DNA of 64,000 nucleotides from CADEED01 sp036677145 (GTDB lineage Bacteria > Pseudomonadota > Gammaproteobacteria > Steroidobacterales > Steroidobacteraceae): NCBI GenBank assembly GCA_036677145.1, contig JAKFFF010000096.1, forward strand, positions 1 to 64,000, given 5' to 3'. The notes below the pieces were generated by a model. The model saw only the letters and a list, made by a program, of their open reading frames with translations. It was not told where the DNA came from and ran no database searches. Positions 42,562 to 50,441 of this stretch are shown piece by piece. Positions within the stretch are counted from its first letter, which is position 1. Each line of letters begins with the position of its first letter. The position numbers and the translations under genes are program-made.

Positions 42562-43041
42562 ATGCGTAACATCTTCAAGACATTTTTCCTCACCGAGCTG
42601 CTCGCCGGCATGTGGGTGACGATCCGCAAGTTCGTCTCTCCGAAGTTCACCGTGAACTACCCGGAAGAGAAGACCCCGCAGTCGCCGCGCTTCCGCGGCC
42701 TGCACGCGCTGCGCCGTTACCCGAACGGTGAAGAGCGCTGCATCGCCTGCAAACTCTGCGAGGCGGTGTGCCCGGCGCTCGCGATCACGATCGAATCGGA
42801 CGTGGCCAACGACGGCACGCGCCGTACGACGCGTTACGACATCGACCTGTTCAAGTGCATCTACTGCGGCTTCTGCGAAGAGGCCTGCCCGGTGGATGCC
42901 ATCGTCGAGACGCGGATCCACGAGTACCACATGGAACATCGTGGCGAGAACATCATGACGAAAGACAAACTACTTGCCGTGGGCGAGCGTTACGACGCGT
43001 TGATCAGCGCCGACAAGGCCGCCGACGCGGCGTACCGGTAG
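42562..43041 (+). CDS. nuoI: NADH-quinone oxidoreductase subunit I
   Basis: 159 residues with two ferredoxin-type 4Fe-4S motifs, CIACKLCEAVCPALAI and CIYCGFCEEACPVDAI (clusters N6a and N6b). The amphipathic N-terminal helix attaches to NuoH. The C-terminus TKDKLLAVGERYDALI is typical. A 25 bp gap precedes nuoJ. Confidence 0.98.
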   Translation: MRNIFKTFFLTELLAGMWVTIRKFVSPKFTVNYPEEKTPQSPRFRGLHALRRYPNGEERCIACKLCEAVCPALAITIESDVANDGTRRTTRYDIDLFKCIYCGFCEEACPVDAIVETRIHEYHMEHRGENIMTKDKLLAVGERYDALISADKAADAAYR

Positions 43042-43066
43042 CGGCGGGCGAAGGGAGCAGCGCAGG

Positions 43067-43696
43067 GTGTTAGTCGAGATTCTCTTCTGGGTGTTTGCCG
43101 CGATCCTCGTGGTCTCGGCGCTTACCATGATCATGGTGCGCAACCCCGTGCACTCGGCGATGCTGCTCGTGTTGTGTTTCTTCACGAGCGCGTCGATCTG
43201 GCTGCTGATGGAAGCCGAGTTCCTCGCCATCGTGCTGATCCTCGTTTACGTCGGCGCGGTCATGGTGCTGTTCCTGTTCGTCGTCATGATGCTCGACATC
43301 AACGTCGAGGAGATGCGCGCGCGCGTTACGCGTTACGCGCTGCTCGGCGGCATCGTCGCCGGCGTCGTCGTGTTCCAGATCGTGAGTGTCGTGTGGACCC
43401 GCAGCCTCGGCATCGACGTCGAGAGCGGCGCGGCCCCCACGGCGCTGGACTACAGCAACACCGAGGAGCTCGGTCGCGTGCTCTATACCGAATACGTCTA
43501 CCCGTTCGAACTCGCGGCCGTGTTGCTGCTCATCGCCATCGTTGCGGCGATTTCGCTGACCATGCGCAAGCGCGCGGGGCTCAAGCAGCAGAACATTGCG
43601 AAGCAGGTGGCCGCGCGCAGTGAAGACCGCGTGCGCATCGTCAAGGTGGAGGCTGTAAGGCCGGCGGCTCCGACAGAAGAGGGGAAAACGCCGTGA
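43067..43696 (+). CDS. nuoJ: NADH-quinone oxidoreductase subunit J
   Basis: 209 residues from GTG 43067 (AGGG at 43065-43068 overlaps the start, so the ribosome binding site is probably the AAGGGAG at about 43051). Five membrane helices; the conserved pi-bulge helix region is IVLILVYVGAVMVLFLFVVMMLDI, important for coupling. A cytoplasmic basic tail of ~40 residues (MRKRAGLKQQNIAKQVAARSEDR) extends past the last helix. The end overlaps nuoK by 4 bp. Confidence 0.94.
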   Translation: MLVEILFWVFAAILVVSALTMIMVRNPVHSAMLLVLCFFTSASIWLLMEAEFLAIVLILVYVGAVMVLFLFVVMMLDINVEEMRARVTRYALLGGIVAGVVVFQIVSVVWTRSLGIDVESGAAPTALDYSNTEELGRVLYTEYVYPFELAAVLLLIAIVAAISLTMRKRAGLKQQNIAKQVAARSEDRVRIVKVEAVRPAAPTEEGKTP

Positions 43697-43998
43697 TCCA
43701 GTTGAACTGGCTGCTCACCCTGTCCGGCGTGCTGTTCGCGATTTCGGTCGCGGGCATGTTCATCAACCGCAAGAACCTCATCCTGCTGCTGATGTGCGTC
43801 GAGCTGCTGCTGCTCGCCGTGAACTTCAATTTCGTGGCGTTCTCGCGTTATCTCGACGACATCAACGGACAGATCTTCGTGTTTTTCGTGCTGACGGTCG
43901 CGGCGGCCGAATCGGCGATCGGCCTGGCGATCCTCGTCGTGTTGTTCCGCGAACGCCGCACCATCAACGTCGAAGACATCAGCACACTGAAGGGTTGA
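43693..43998 (+). CDS. nuoK: NADH-quinone oxidoreductase subunit K
   Basis: 101 residues from GTG, three helices, normal length. Conserved membrane glutamates lie in LLMCVELLLLAVNFNFVAFS and VAAAESAIGLAILVVLFR, which belong to the proton path. Overlaps nuoJ and is followed after 4 bp by nuoL. Confidence 0.97.
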   Translation: MIQLNWLLTLSGVLFAISVAGMFINRKNLILLLMCVELLLLAVNFNFVAFSRYLDDINGQIFVFFVLTVAAAESAIGLAILVVLFRERRTINVEDISTLKG

Positions 43999-44002
43999 GC
44001 GC

Positions 44003-46135
44003 GTGAGTCTGAATTCAAACCTGCTGCTCGCCATTCCGCTGTTGCCGCTGATCGCGGCGATCGTCGCGGGATTGTTCGGCCGCACCATCGGCCGCGTCGC
44101 GTCGCACTCGGTCACGATCCTCGGCGTCGCGATTTCCTTCGGTCTTTCGGCGTACGTCGGCTGGCAGGTGTTCGCGAACGATGCGCCGGTGTTCAACGCC
44201 TCGGTCTATCAATGGCTGATCAGCGACGGCGTCGGCATGGAAGTCGGCTTCCTGGTCGACGAGCTCACCGCGCTGATGATGGTCGTCGTGACCTTCGTGT
44301 CGCTGTGCGTGCACGTCTACACCATCGGCTACATGGCCGACGACGACGGCTACCAGCGCTTCTTCAGCTACATCTCTCTCTTCACGTTCTCGATGCTCAT
44401 GCTGGTCATGAGCAACAACTTCATGCAGCTGTTCTTCGGCTGGGAAGCGGTGGGCGTGGTGAGTTACCTGCTGATCGGCTTCTGGTACAAGCGGCCGACC
44501 GCGATTTTCGCGAACATGAAGGCGTTCCTCGTCAACCGCGTGGGCGACTTCGGCTTCGTGCTCGGCATCGCGGGCGTCGTGTATTACACGGCGCAATTCG
44601 GCGGTGCCTCGCTCGACTACAACGCCGCGTTCGCGGCCGCTCCGCAGATCGCTGAGCAGACGTTCCCGCTGGCCGGTACCGACGGCGTGAATGCGATGAC
44701 CTTCATCTGCATCTGCCTGTTCATCGGCGCGATGGGCAAGTCCGCGCAGGTGCCACTGCACGTGTGGTTGCCGGACTCGATGGAAGGCCCGACACCAATC
44801 TCTGCGTTGATCCACGCGGCCACGATGGTGACTGCGGGCATCTTCATGGTGGCGCGCATGTCGCCGCTGTTCGAGTTCTCGGAGTACGCGCTCAACTTCG
44901 TGTTGTTCATCGGCGCGACCACCGCGTTGTTCATGGGCTTCCTCGGCATCATCAACAACGACATCAAGCGGGTCGTGGCGTATTCGACGCTCTCGCAGCT
45001 CGGCTACATGACCGTCGCGCTCGGCGTTTCCGCGTACGGCTTCGGCATCTTCCACCTGATGACGCACGCATTCTTCAAGGCGCTGCTGTTCCTGGCGGCG
45101 GGCTCCGTGATCATCGGCATGCACCACGAGCAGGACATGCGGAAGATGGGTGGGCTGAAGAAATTCATGCCGATCACGTATTGGACCAGCGTGATCGGCA
45201 CACTCGCGCTCATCGGCTTTCCGTTCTTCGCGGGTTACTACTCGAAGGACCTGATCATCGACGCGGTGAAGCACCAGCATCACTTGCAGGCGGACAATGC
45301 CATCGTCACTTACGCGTACTGGTGCGTGATGATCGGCGTGTTTGTCACGTCGTTCTATTCGTTCCGCCTGCTGTTCATGACCTTTCATGGCGAGCCGCGG
45401 TTCGATGTGACGGGCGCGCATGAACATGCGCACGCGCATGCCCACGACGAGCACGCGCACGATCCGCATGCGCAGACCCATCCGCTGCCGCATGGCGCGC
45501 ACGACGATCACGCCCATGCGTCTCACGACGATCACGCGCACGGCCATCACGGCGGACCGCCGAGGGAAAGCCCGTGGGTCGTCATCGGCCCGCTGGTCGC
45601 GCTCGCGATTCCGTCGGTCATCATCGGCGCGATGACGTTCCAGCCGCTGCTGTTCGGCGGCGGCTTCGGCGATTCCATCTTCCTGACGGAGCACAACCGC
45701 GAGGTCCTGCAGGAGATCGGCCACAGCGTGGGCAACTGGTGGCAGTTCGGCGTGCACGCGATCGCGAACCCGGTGTTCTACCTCATGCTCGCGGGCTTCC
45801 TCTCGGCGTGGGCGCTGTACATCAAGTGGCCGCACCTGCCGGGCGTCATCGATTCGAAGCTCAAGCCGCTGCGCACCGTGCTCGAGAACAAGTACTACTT
45901 CGACTGGTTCAACGAGAACGTCATCGCGCGCGGCAGCCGGTTGCTGGGCACGATCTTCTGGAAGGCTGGCGATACCGCGATCATCGACCGCACGATCATC
46001 GACGGCTCCGCGGGTTTCATCGGCTGGTTCGCGGGTGTCGCGCGCCGCGTGCAGAGCGGGTTCCTGTATTCGTACGCGTTCTGGATGGTCATTGGACTCG
46101 CCGTAATGCTCGGCTGGTTCCTGGCCAAATTCTGA
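44003..46135 (+). CDS. nuoL: NADH-quinone oxidoreductase subunit L, with His-rich insertion
   Basis: 710 residues from GTG. Antiporter-like proton pump: the conserved MFFGWEAVGV-type segment is LFFGWEAVGVVSYLLIGFWY, and the discontinuous-helix region has SAQVPLHVWLPDSMEGPTPISALIHAATMVTAG. It is about 95 residues longer than E. coli NuoL. Much of the excess is a loop at residues 473-516 in which 18 of 44 residues are histidine, mixed with Ala and Asp. The C-terminal lateral helix region follows. The insertion is in frame and flanked by conserved sequence (RLLFMTFHGEPRFD before, SPWVVIGPLVALAIPSV after). Confidence 0.97.
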   Translation: MSLNSNLLLAIPLLPLIAAIVAGLFGRTIGRVASHSVTILGVAISFGLSAYVGWQVFANDAPVFNASVYQWLISDGVGMEVGFLVDELTALMMVVVTFVSLCVHVYTIGYMADDDGYQRFFSYISLFTFSMLMLVMSNNFMQLFFGWEAVGVVSYLLIGFWYKRPTAIFANMKAFLVNRVGDFGFVLGIAGVVYYTAQFGGASLDYNAAFAAAPQIAEQTFPLAGTDGVNAMTFICICLFIGAMGKSAQVPLHVWLPDSMEGPTPISALIHAATMVTAGIFMVARMSPLFEFSEYALNFVLFIGATTALFMGFLGIINNDIKRVVAYSTLSQLGYMTVALGVSAYGFGIFHLMTHAFFKALLFLAAGSVIIGMHHEQDMRKMGGLKKFMPITYWTSVIGTLALIGFPFFAGYYSKDLIIDAVKHQHHLQADNAIVTYAYWCVMIGVFVTSFYSFRLLFMTFHGEPRFDVTGAHEHAHAHAHDEHAHDPHAQTHPLPHGAHDDHAHASHDDHAHGHHGGPPRESPWVVIGPLVALAIPSVIIGAMTFQPLLFGGGFGDSIFLTEHNREVLQEIGHSVGNWWQFGVHAIANPVFYLMLAGFLSAWALYIKWPHLPGVIDSKLKPLRTVLENKYYFDWFNENVIARGSRLLGTIFWKAGDTAIIDRTIIDGSAGFIGWFAGVARRVQSGFLYSYAFWMVIGLAVMLGWFLAKF

Positions 46136-46157
46136 CGACGACTAAGAACGAGAACAC

Positions 46158-47675
46158 ATGAAGGGGATTGGCTTGTTATCGCTTCTGACCTGGTTGCCCA
46201 TCGTGGGCGGCCTCGTCGTGTTGTTCATGGGCGACCGCAGCATCAAGGCCGGCCGGTGGGTGGCGCTGATCACGGCGCTCGCGGTCTTCGGTCTGTCGAT
46301 TCCGCTGTACACCGACTTCGATGTCGGCACCGCCGCGTACCAGTTCGTCGAGCAGCTGCCGTGGATTCCCGCGCTCCACTCGACTTACTACCTGGGCGTC
46401 GATGGCATTTCGATGCCGCTGATCCTGCTGACCACGTTCATCACCATCCCGGTGGTGATCGCCGCCTGGACGGTGATCGAATCGCGGCCCGCGCAGTACT
46501 ACGCCGCGTTCCTGATCATGGAAGGCCTGATGATCGGCGTGTTCGCCTCGCTCGACGGGCTGCTGTTCTACTTCTTCTGGGAAGCGATGCTCATCCCGAT
46601 GTTCCTGATCATCGGCGTGTGGGGCGGTCCGCGGCGTGTGTACGCGACCATCAAGTTCTTCCTGTACACGTTCCTCGGCAGCGTGTTCATGCTGGTCGCG
46701 CTGATCTACATGTACACCAAGACCGGCGACTACAGCATCGCCGCATTCCACCGCCTGCCATTGACCATGGCCGAGCAACACTGGATCTTCCTCGCGTTCC
46801 TGGCCGCGTTCGCGGTCAAGATCCCGATGGTGCCGGTGCACACATGGTTGCCGGACGCGCACGTCGAAGCGCCCACCGGCGGCTCCGTGGTGCTGGCCGC
46901 GATCATGCTGAAGATGGGCGGATACGGTTTCCTGAGATTCAGCCTGCCGATCACGCCGGATGCGTCGCGTGAACTCGACATCCTGCTCATCACGTTGTCG
47001 CTGATCGCGGTGGTGTACATCGGCTTCGTCGCTCTCGTGCAGACCGACATGAAGAAGCTCATCGCGTATTCATCGATCGCGCACATGGGCTTCGTCACAC
47101 TCGGCTCATTCCTCGTGTACGACATCATCGCGAACACCGGAGCGGTGCAGGGCGCCGGCATGGGTATCGACGGCGCGATGGTGCAGATGATTTCGCACGG
47201 CCTCATCTCCGGCGCGTTGTTCCTGTGCGTCGGCGTGATGTACGACCGCGTGCATTCGCGCGAGATCAGCGCCTACGGCGGCGTCATCAACACGATGCCG
47301 AAGTTCGGCGCTTTCATGGTGCTGTTCGCCCTGGCGAACGCGGGCCTGCCGGGCACCTCGGGTTTCGTCGGCGAATTCCTCGTGATCATCGCCGCGTTCA
47401 AGGCGAACTTCTGGTACGCCTTCCTCGCGGGCCTCACTCTGATCCTCGGCGCCGCGTACACGCTGTGGCTGGTCAAGCGCGTGATCTTCGGCGAAGTGGC
47501 CAACCACCACGTCGCGGAGCTCACGGATATCAACGCGCGTGAGTTCATCGTTCTCGGCATGCTCGCCGTCGCTGTGCTCGCCGTCGGTCTGTGGCCGGCG
47601 CCGCTGCTCGAGGTCATGCAGGCGACCGTCCAGAATCTCGTCCAGCAGATCGCCGCCAGCAAGTTGCCGTTATGA
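46158..47675 (+). CDS. nuoM: NADH-quinone oxidoreductase subunit M
   Basis: 505 residues, about fourteen helices, antiporter-like. Signatures: FYFFWEAMLIPMFLIIGVWGG with the conserved Glu, AFAVKIPMVPVHTWLPDAHVEAPTGGSVVLAAIMLKMGGYG, and KKLIAYSSIAHMGFVTLG. Starts 22 bp after nuoL and overlaps the nuoN ATG by 4 bp. Confidence 0.98.
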   Translation: MKGIGLLSLLTWLPIVGGLVVLFMGDRSIKAGRWVALITALAVFGLSIPLYTDFDVGTAAYQFVEQLPWIPALHSTYYLGVDGISMPLILLTTFITIPVVIAAWTVIESRPAQYYAAFLIMEGLMIGVFASLDGLLFYFFWEAMLIPMFLIIGVWGGPRRVYATIKFFLYTFLGSVFMLVALIYMYTKTGDYSIAAFHRLPLTMAEQHWIFLAFLAAFAVKIPMVPVHTWLPDAHVEAPTGGSVVLAAIMLKMGGYGFLRFSLPITPDASRELDILLITLSLIAVVYIGFVALVQTDMKKLIAYSSIAHMGFVTLGSFLVYDIIANTGAVQGAGMGIDGAMVQMISHGLISGALFLCVGVMYDRVHSREISAYGGVINTMPKFGAFMVLFALANAGLPGTSGFVGEFLVIIAAFKANFWYAFLAGLTLILGAAYTLWLVKRVIFGEVANHHVAELTDINAREFIVLGMLAVAVLAVGLWPAPLLEVMQATVQNLVQQIAASKLPL

Positions 47676-49135
47676 CCCCAGCTTCAGATTTGGTACAGAC
47701 TCCTTTCACCTGGGCAAGCCTGCAACCCGCGCTGCCGGAGATCTATCTCACCGCCGCGATCTGCGTGCTGCTGCTGGCCGACGTGTTCTTCGGCGACAAG
47801 CGCCGCGGCCTGGCGCCCACGCTCACGCTGGTCATCCTGGTGCTCGGCGCCTTCCTGACCGCGAAGTACGCCAACGTCACTGAGCGCGTACTGTTGTTCA
47901 GCGAGAGTTACGTGGCGGATCCGCTCGCGGTGCTGCTCAAACTATTCGCCTTCACGACGATCGCGGTCGCGCTGCTGTATTCGCGCGAGTATCTCGAGCG
48001 CCGCGGCATGATGCGCGGCGAGTACTACGTGCTCGCGCTGACCTCGCTGCTCGGCATCTTCGTCATCGTGTCGGCCAACAGCCTGCTCACCGTGTACATC
48101 GGCATCGAGCTGATGTCGCTGTCGCTGTACGCGATGGTCGCTTTCGATCGCACGTCGGGGCTCGCGGCCGAATCGGCCATGAAGTATTTCGTGCTGGGCG
48201 CGATCGCGTCCGGCATGTTGCTGTACGGCATGTCGCTGATCTACGGCCTCAACGGCACGCTGCTGCTCGACGACCTCGCCGCGAAGGCAACCGGCGAACC
48301 CAGCGTCGGCATCGTTCTCGGCCTCGTGTTCATGGTGATCGCGGTCGCATTCAAGTTCGGCGCCGTGCCGTTCCACATGTGGGTGCCCGACGTCTATCAC
48401 GGCTCGCCGACCGCGGTGACGCTGTTCCTGTCGACGGTGCCGAAGATCGCCTCGTTCGCATTCGCGTTCCGCCTGCTGGCGCACGGCATGGGCAGCGTCG
48501 GCGAATCGTGGCAGGAGATGCTCGCGCCGCTTGCGGTGTTGTCGATGGTGTTCGGCAACGTCATCGCGATCGCGCAGACCAATTTCAAACGCCTGCTCGC
48601 GTACTCCGCGATCGGCAACGTCGGCTTCATCCTGCTCGGCTTCGTGGCCGGCACCGCGGAAGGGTACGAGGCCGCGCTGTACTACACGATTGCGTACGTG
48701 ATCATGACGCTCGGTTCGTTCGGCGTACTGGTGCTCGCCAGCCGCGCGGGCTACGAAGTCGAAGAACTCGACCAGTTCAAGGGACTCTCGAAGCGCGATC
48801 CGTTGCTCGCCTACACGATGATGGCGCTGATGTTCTCGACCGCCGGCATCCCGCCGTTCATCGGCTTCTGGGCGAAGTTCAACATCCTGCAGGCGTTGTG
48901 GCTGTCACATCACCTGTGGCTGATCCTGATCGCCGTCTCTGTTTCCGTGGTCGGCGCGTTTTATTACCTGCGCATCGTGAAGCTCATGTTCTTCGACGCG
49001 CCGGGCGATCTTCCGACCGGCCGCTCGAGTGGTGTGGCGGTGCGCGCGGTGCTCGTGCTCAATGGACTCGCCGTGCTCGTGCTCGGCGTCCTGCCGGACG
49101 TTCTGATCCAGCTTTGCGCCCGCGTCATCGGCTGA
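47672..49135 (+). CDS. nuoN: NADH-quinone oxidoreductase subunit N
   Basis: 487 residues from ATG 47672, overlapping the nuoM stop. Antiporter-like subunit that completes the membrane arm: YIGIELMSLSLYAMVAF, FKFGAVPFHMWVPDVYHGSPTAVTLFLS, KRLLAYSAIGNVGFILLG, and PPFIGFWAKFNIL. It is the last nuo gene; the operon is complete (A to N, C and D separate). Confidence 0.97.
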   Translation: MTPASDLVQTPFTWASLQPALPEIYLTAAICVLLLADVFFGDKRRGLAPTLTLVILVLGAFLTAKYANVTERVLLFSESYVADPLAVLLKLFAFTTIAVALLYSREYLERRGMMRGEYYVLALTSLLGIFVIVSANSLLTVYIGIELMSLSLYAMVAFDRTSGLAAESAMKYFVLGAIASGMLLYGMSLIYGLNGTLLLDDLAAKATGEPSVGIVLGLVFMVIAVAFKFGAVPFHMWVPDVYHGSPTAVTLFLSTVPKIASFAFAFRLLAHGMGSVGESWQEMLAPLAVLSMVFGNVIAIAQTNFKRLLAYSAIGNVGFILLGFVAGTAEGYEAALYYTIAYVIMTLGSFGVLVLASRAGYEVEELDQFKGLSKRDPLLAYTMMALMFSTAGIPPFIGFWAKFNILQALWLSHHLWLILIAVSVSVVGAFYYLRIVKLMFFDAPGDLPTGRSSGVAVRAVLVLNGLAVLVLGVLPDVLIQLCARVIG

Positions 49136-49146
49136 CACGCGTTCGG

Positions 49147-49164
49147 CGCCGGGCCAATCCGGCG
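49147..49164 (+). terminator. hairpin after the nuo operon
   Basis: CGCCGG and CCGGCG pair across a GCCAAT loop 11 bp after the nuoN stop. There is no U tract, so it may pause polymerase or mark a factor-dependent end rather than be a full intrinsic terminator. Confidence 0.3.
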
Positions 49165-49251
49165 GGCGATCGAAACGACTGTCCACATGGTGCTCGAGGC
49201 GAGGCCCTGAAACGTCGATTCCGCGTGGCCGTCGAGATGTGAAGTAAAGGT

Positions 49252-49281
49252 TTGCTTCTCGCGCAAACGCGACTGTAGAAT
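49252..49281 (+). promoter_or_regulatory. promoter of initiator tRNA gene
   Basis: TTGCTT (49252-49257) and TAGAAT (49276-49281) are separated by 18 bp; the -10 is followed by the GC-rich discriminator GCGCGCCCC, typical of stable RNA promoters under stringent control. Transcription would begin about 20 bp before the mature tRNA. Confidence 0.6.
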
Positions 49282-49308
49282 GCGCGCCCCTCGATCGAGG
49301 GGATCGGT

Positions 49309-49385
49309 TGCGGGGTGGAGCAGTCTGGCAGCTCGTCGGGCTCATAACCCGAAGGTCGCAGGTTCAAATCCTGCCCCCGCTACCA
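49309..49385 (+). tRNA. initiator tRNA-fMet (CAT)
   Basis: 77 nt with anticodon CAT in loop CTCATAA. The anticodon stem has three consecutive G-C pairs (GGG/CCC), the initiator hallmark, and the body GGGTGGAGCAG...GCTCGTCGGGCTCATAACCCGAAGG matches E. coli initiator tRNA. The acceptor stem G2-G7 pairs with C66-C71, while position 1 is T and position 72 is T, leaving the unpaired 1:72 position required for formylation; E. coli has C1:A72. CCA is encoded. Confidence 0.95.
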
Positions 49386-49471
49386 ATTCATCGACCCATT
49401 GCTCCGGGTCATTCGCGCCCAGTGATAAGCTTGTCCGCCTCTGATTCCGTGTCCGGAAGTTAGGGGCTCAC

Positions 49472-50203
49472 ATGCGCTACGCGTCGATCTTACTCTGGCT
49501 CGTGACGTCCACGGCCGGCGCGGCCAACTGGCAACAGATTGGCGATCCCGATCCAAACGGCGGCGTCGTACTCGTCGATGCCGCGGACATCACCGATGTG
49601 AAGGGATACCGGAGGGCATGGTTGAAGTCCGTCTACACCTCGAACCAACCGATTCCGGACGAATATCGACGGGGGGGTGCCAGAACTTATCGCCGCTTGG
49701 ACGAGCTGAGCATTTTCAACTGCTCGGCGAGAACGAGCGCGGCCGTGGAGTTCCACTGGCACGGGGCCGATGGCATACGCGTCGCCGATTTTCGCAATGA
49801 ACAACTGAAGTTTCGCCCGGTTCCACCCGCGAGCCGGGAGGAGCAGGTGCTCGAAACGGTTTGCACGGCGGAGTTGGCGAAGGAAAGGGTGCCCAGCGAG
49901 GAGCAGCCGAAGATGACGCGCCCGGTGAACCCGATCGACTACTATCCCGCCGGCTCCATTCGTCGCAATGAGCAGGGCGAGCCGATGGTGCGAGTCTGTG
50001 TCGATCAAAACGGCAAGCTGCTGCGCGCGCCGGAAATTGTGGAATCCTCCGGGTTCCCTGAACTGGATGGCGCCGGCATCGAGGTCGCCAGGACCTCTCG
50101 GTATTTTGCGGGCACGAAGGACGGCATTGCGCTTCCGGAGTCGTGCCTCGAGTTCAAGGTCACGTTCAGGCTGGCCAGTGGGCGACGGAAACCATTGGAT
50201 TAG
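49472..50203 (+). CDS. Exported protein with surface-adhesin-E-like and TonB C-terminal domains
   Basis: 243 residues. Signal peptide MRYASILLWLVTSTAGA. Residues ~20-130 resemble the small surface-adhesin-E-like domain (VVLVDAADITDVKGYRRAWLKSVYTS, FNCSARTSAAVEFH, VLETVCTAEL with the Cys pair). Residues ~150-240 match the TonB C-terminal fold: YYPAGSIRRNEQGEPMVRVCVDQNGKL, ESSGFPELDGAGIEVARTSRYF, CLEFKVTFRL. Unlike true TonB there is no N-terminal anchor helix or Pro-rich span, so it looks soluble in the periplasm. The next gene is a TonB-dependent receptor. Function is inferred only. Confidence 0.7.
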   Translation: MRYASILLWLVTSTAGAANWQQIGDPDPNGGVVLVDAADITDVKGYRRAWLKSVYTSNQPIPDEYRRGGARTYRRLDELSIFNCSARTSAAVEFHWHGADGIRVADFRNEQLKFRPVPPASREEQVLETVCTAELAKERVPSEEQPKMTRPVNPIDYYPAGSIRRNEQGEPMVRVCVDQNGKLLRAPEIVESSGFPELDGAGIEVARTSRYFAGTKDGIALPESCLEFKVTFRLASGRRKPLD

Positions 50204-50441
50204 ATGCAGTGCGTCAGGACGCTGCTGAACGCTACGGACACGCCGTAGTTGTTGCAGCTCGCCACGCCGAGCAGATGGGCGTATGGCCAGATACCAATGA
50301 AAGTGGCTCTCGCCAGTCGCCATTCCTCAGTTACTAGCCACTTCTTTCTTGCTGGCAACTTCCGCGCCGGCCGCAAGTTTCGCGACAGACTCGATTGCTA
50401 GCTTGGCCTCCGACGACGATCAACCGTTCGAGGAACCCGCC

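Noticed and set aside
41299..42939. 546-codon minus-strand frame opposite nuoG, nuoH and nuoI
   Set aside because: Antisense to three overlapping nuo genes; charged low-complexity product.
45419..45550. Repeated GCGCA/CACGA-like units as a possible CRISPR or DNA repeat
   Set aside because: The periodicity comes from His-Ala and Asp-His codons inside the NuoL frame; there are no equal-length repeats with spacers.
44015..45835. 606-codon minus-strand open frame opposite nuoL
   Set aside because: Antisense shadow; composition dominated by Arg, His, Asp and Glu with no hydrophobic core, while nuoL is complete.
50349..50441. Upstream extension of the TonB-dependent receptor frame
   Set aside because: It would bury the signal peptide 31 residues inside the protein; the ATG at 50442 has a ribosome binding site and starts the signal peptide.
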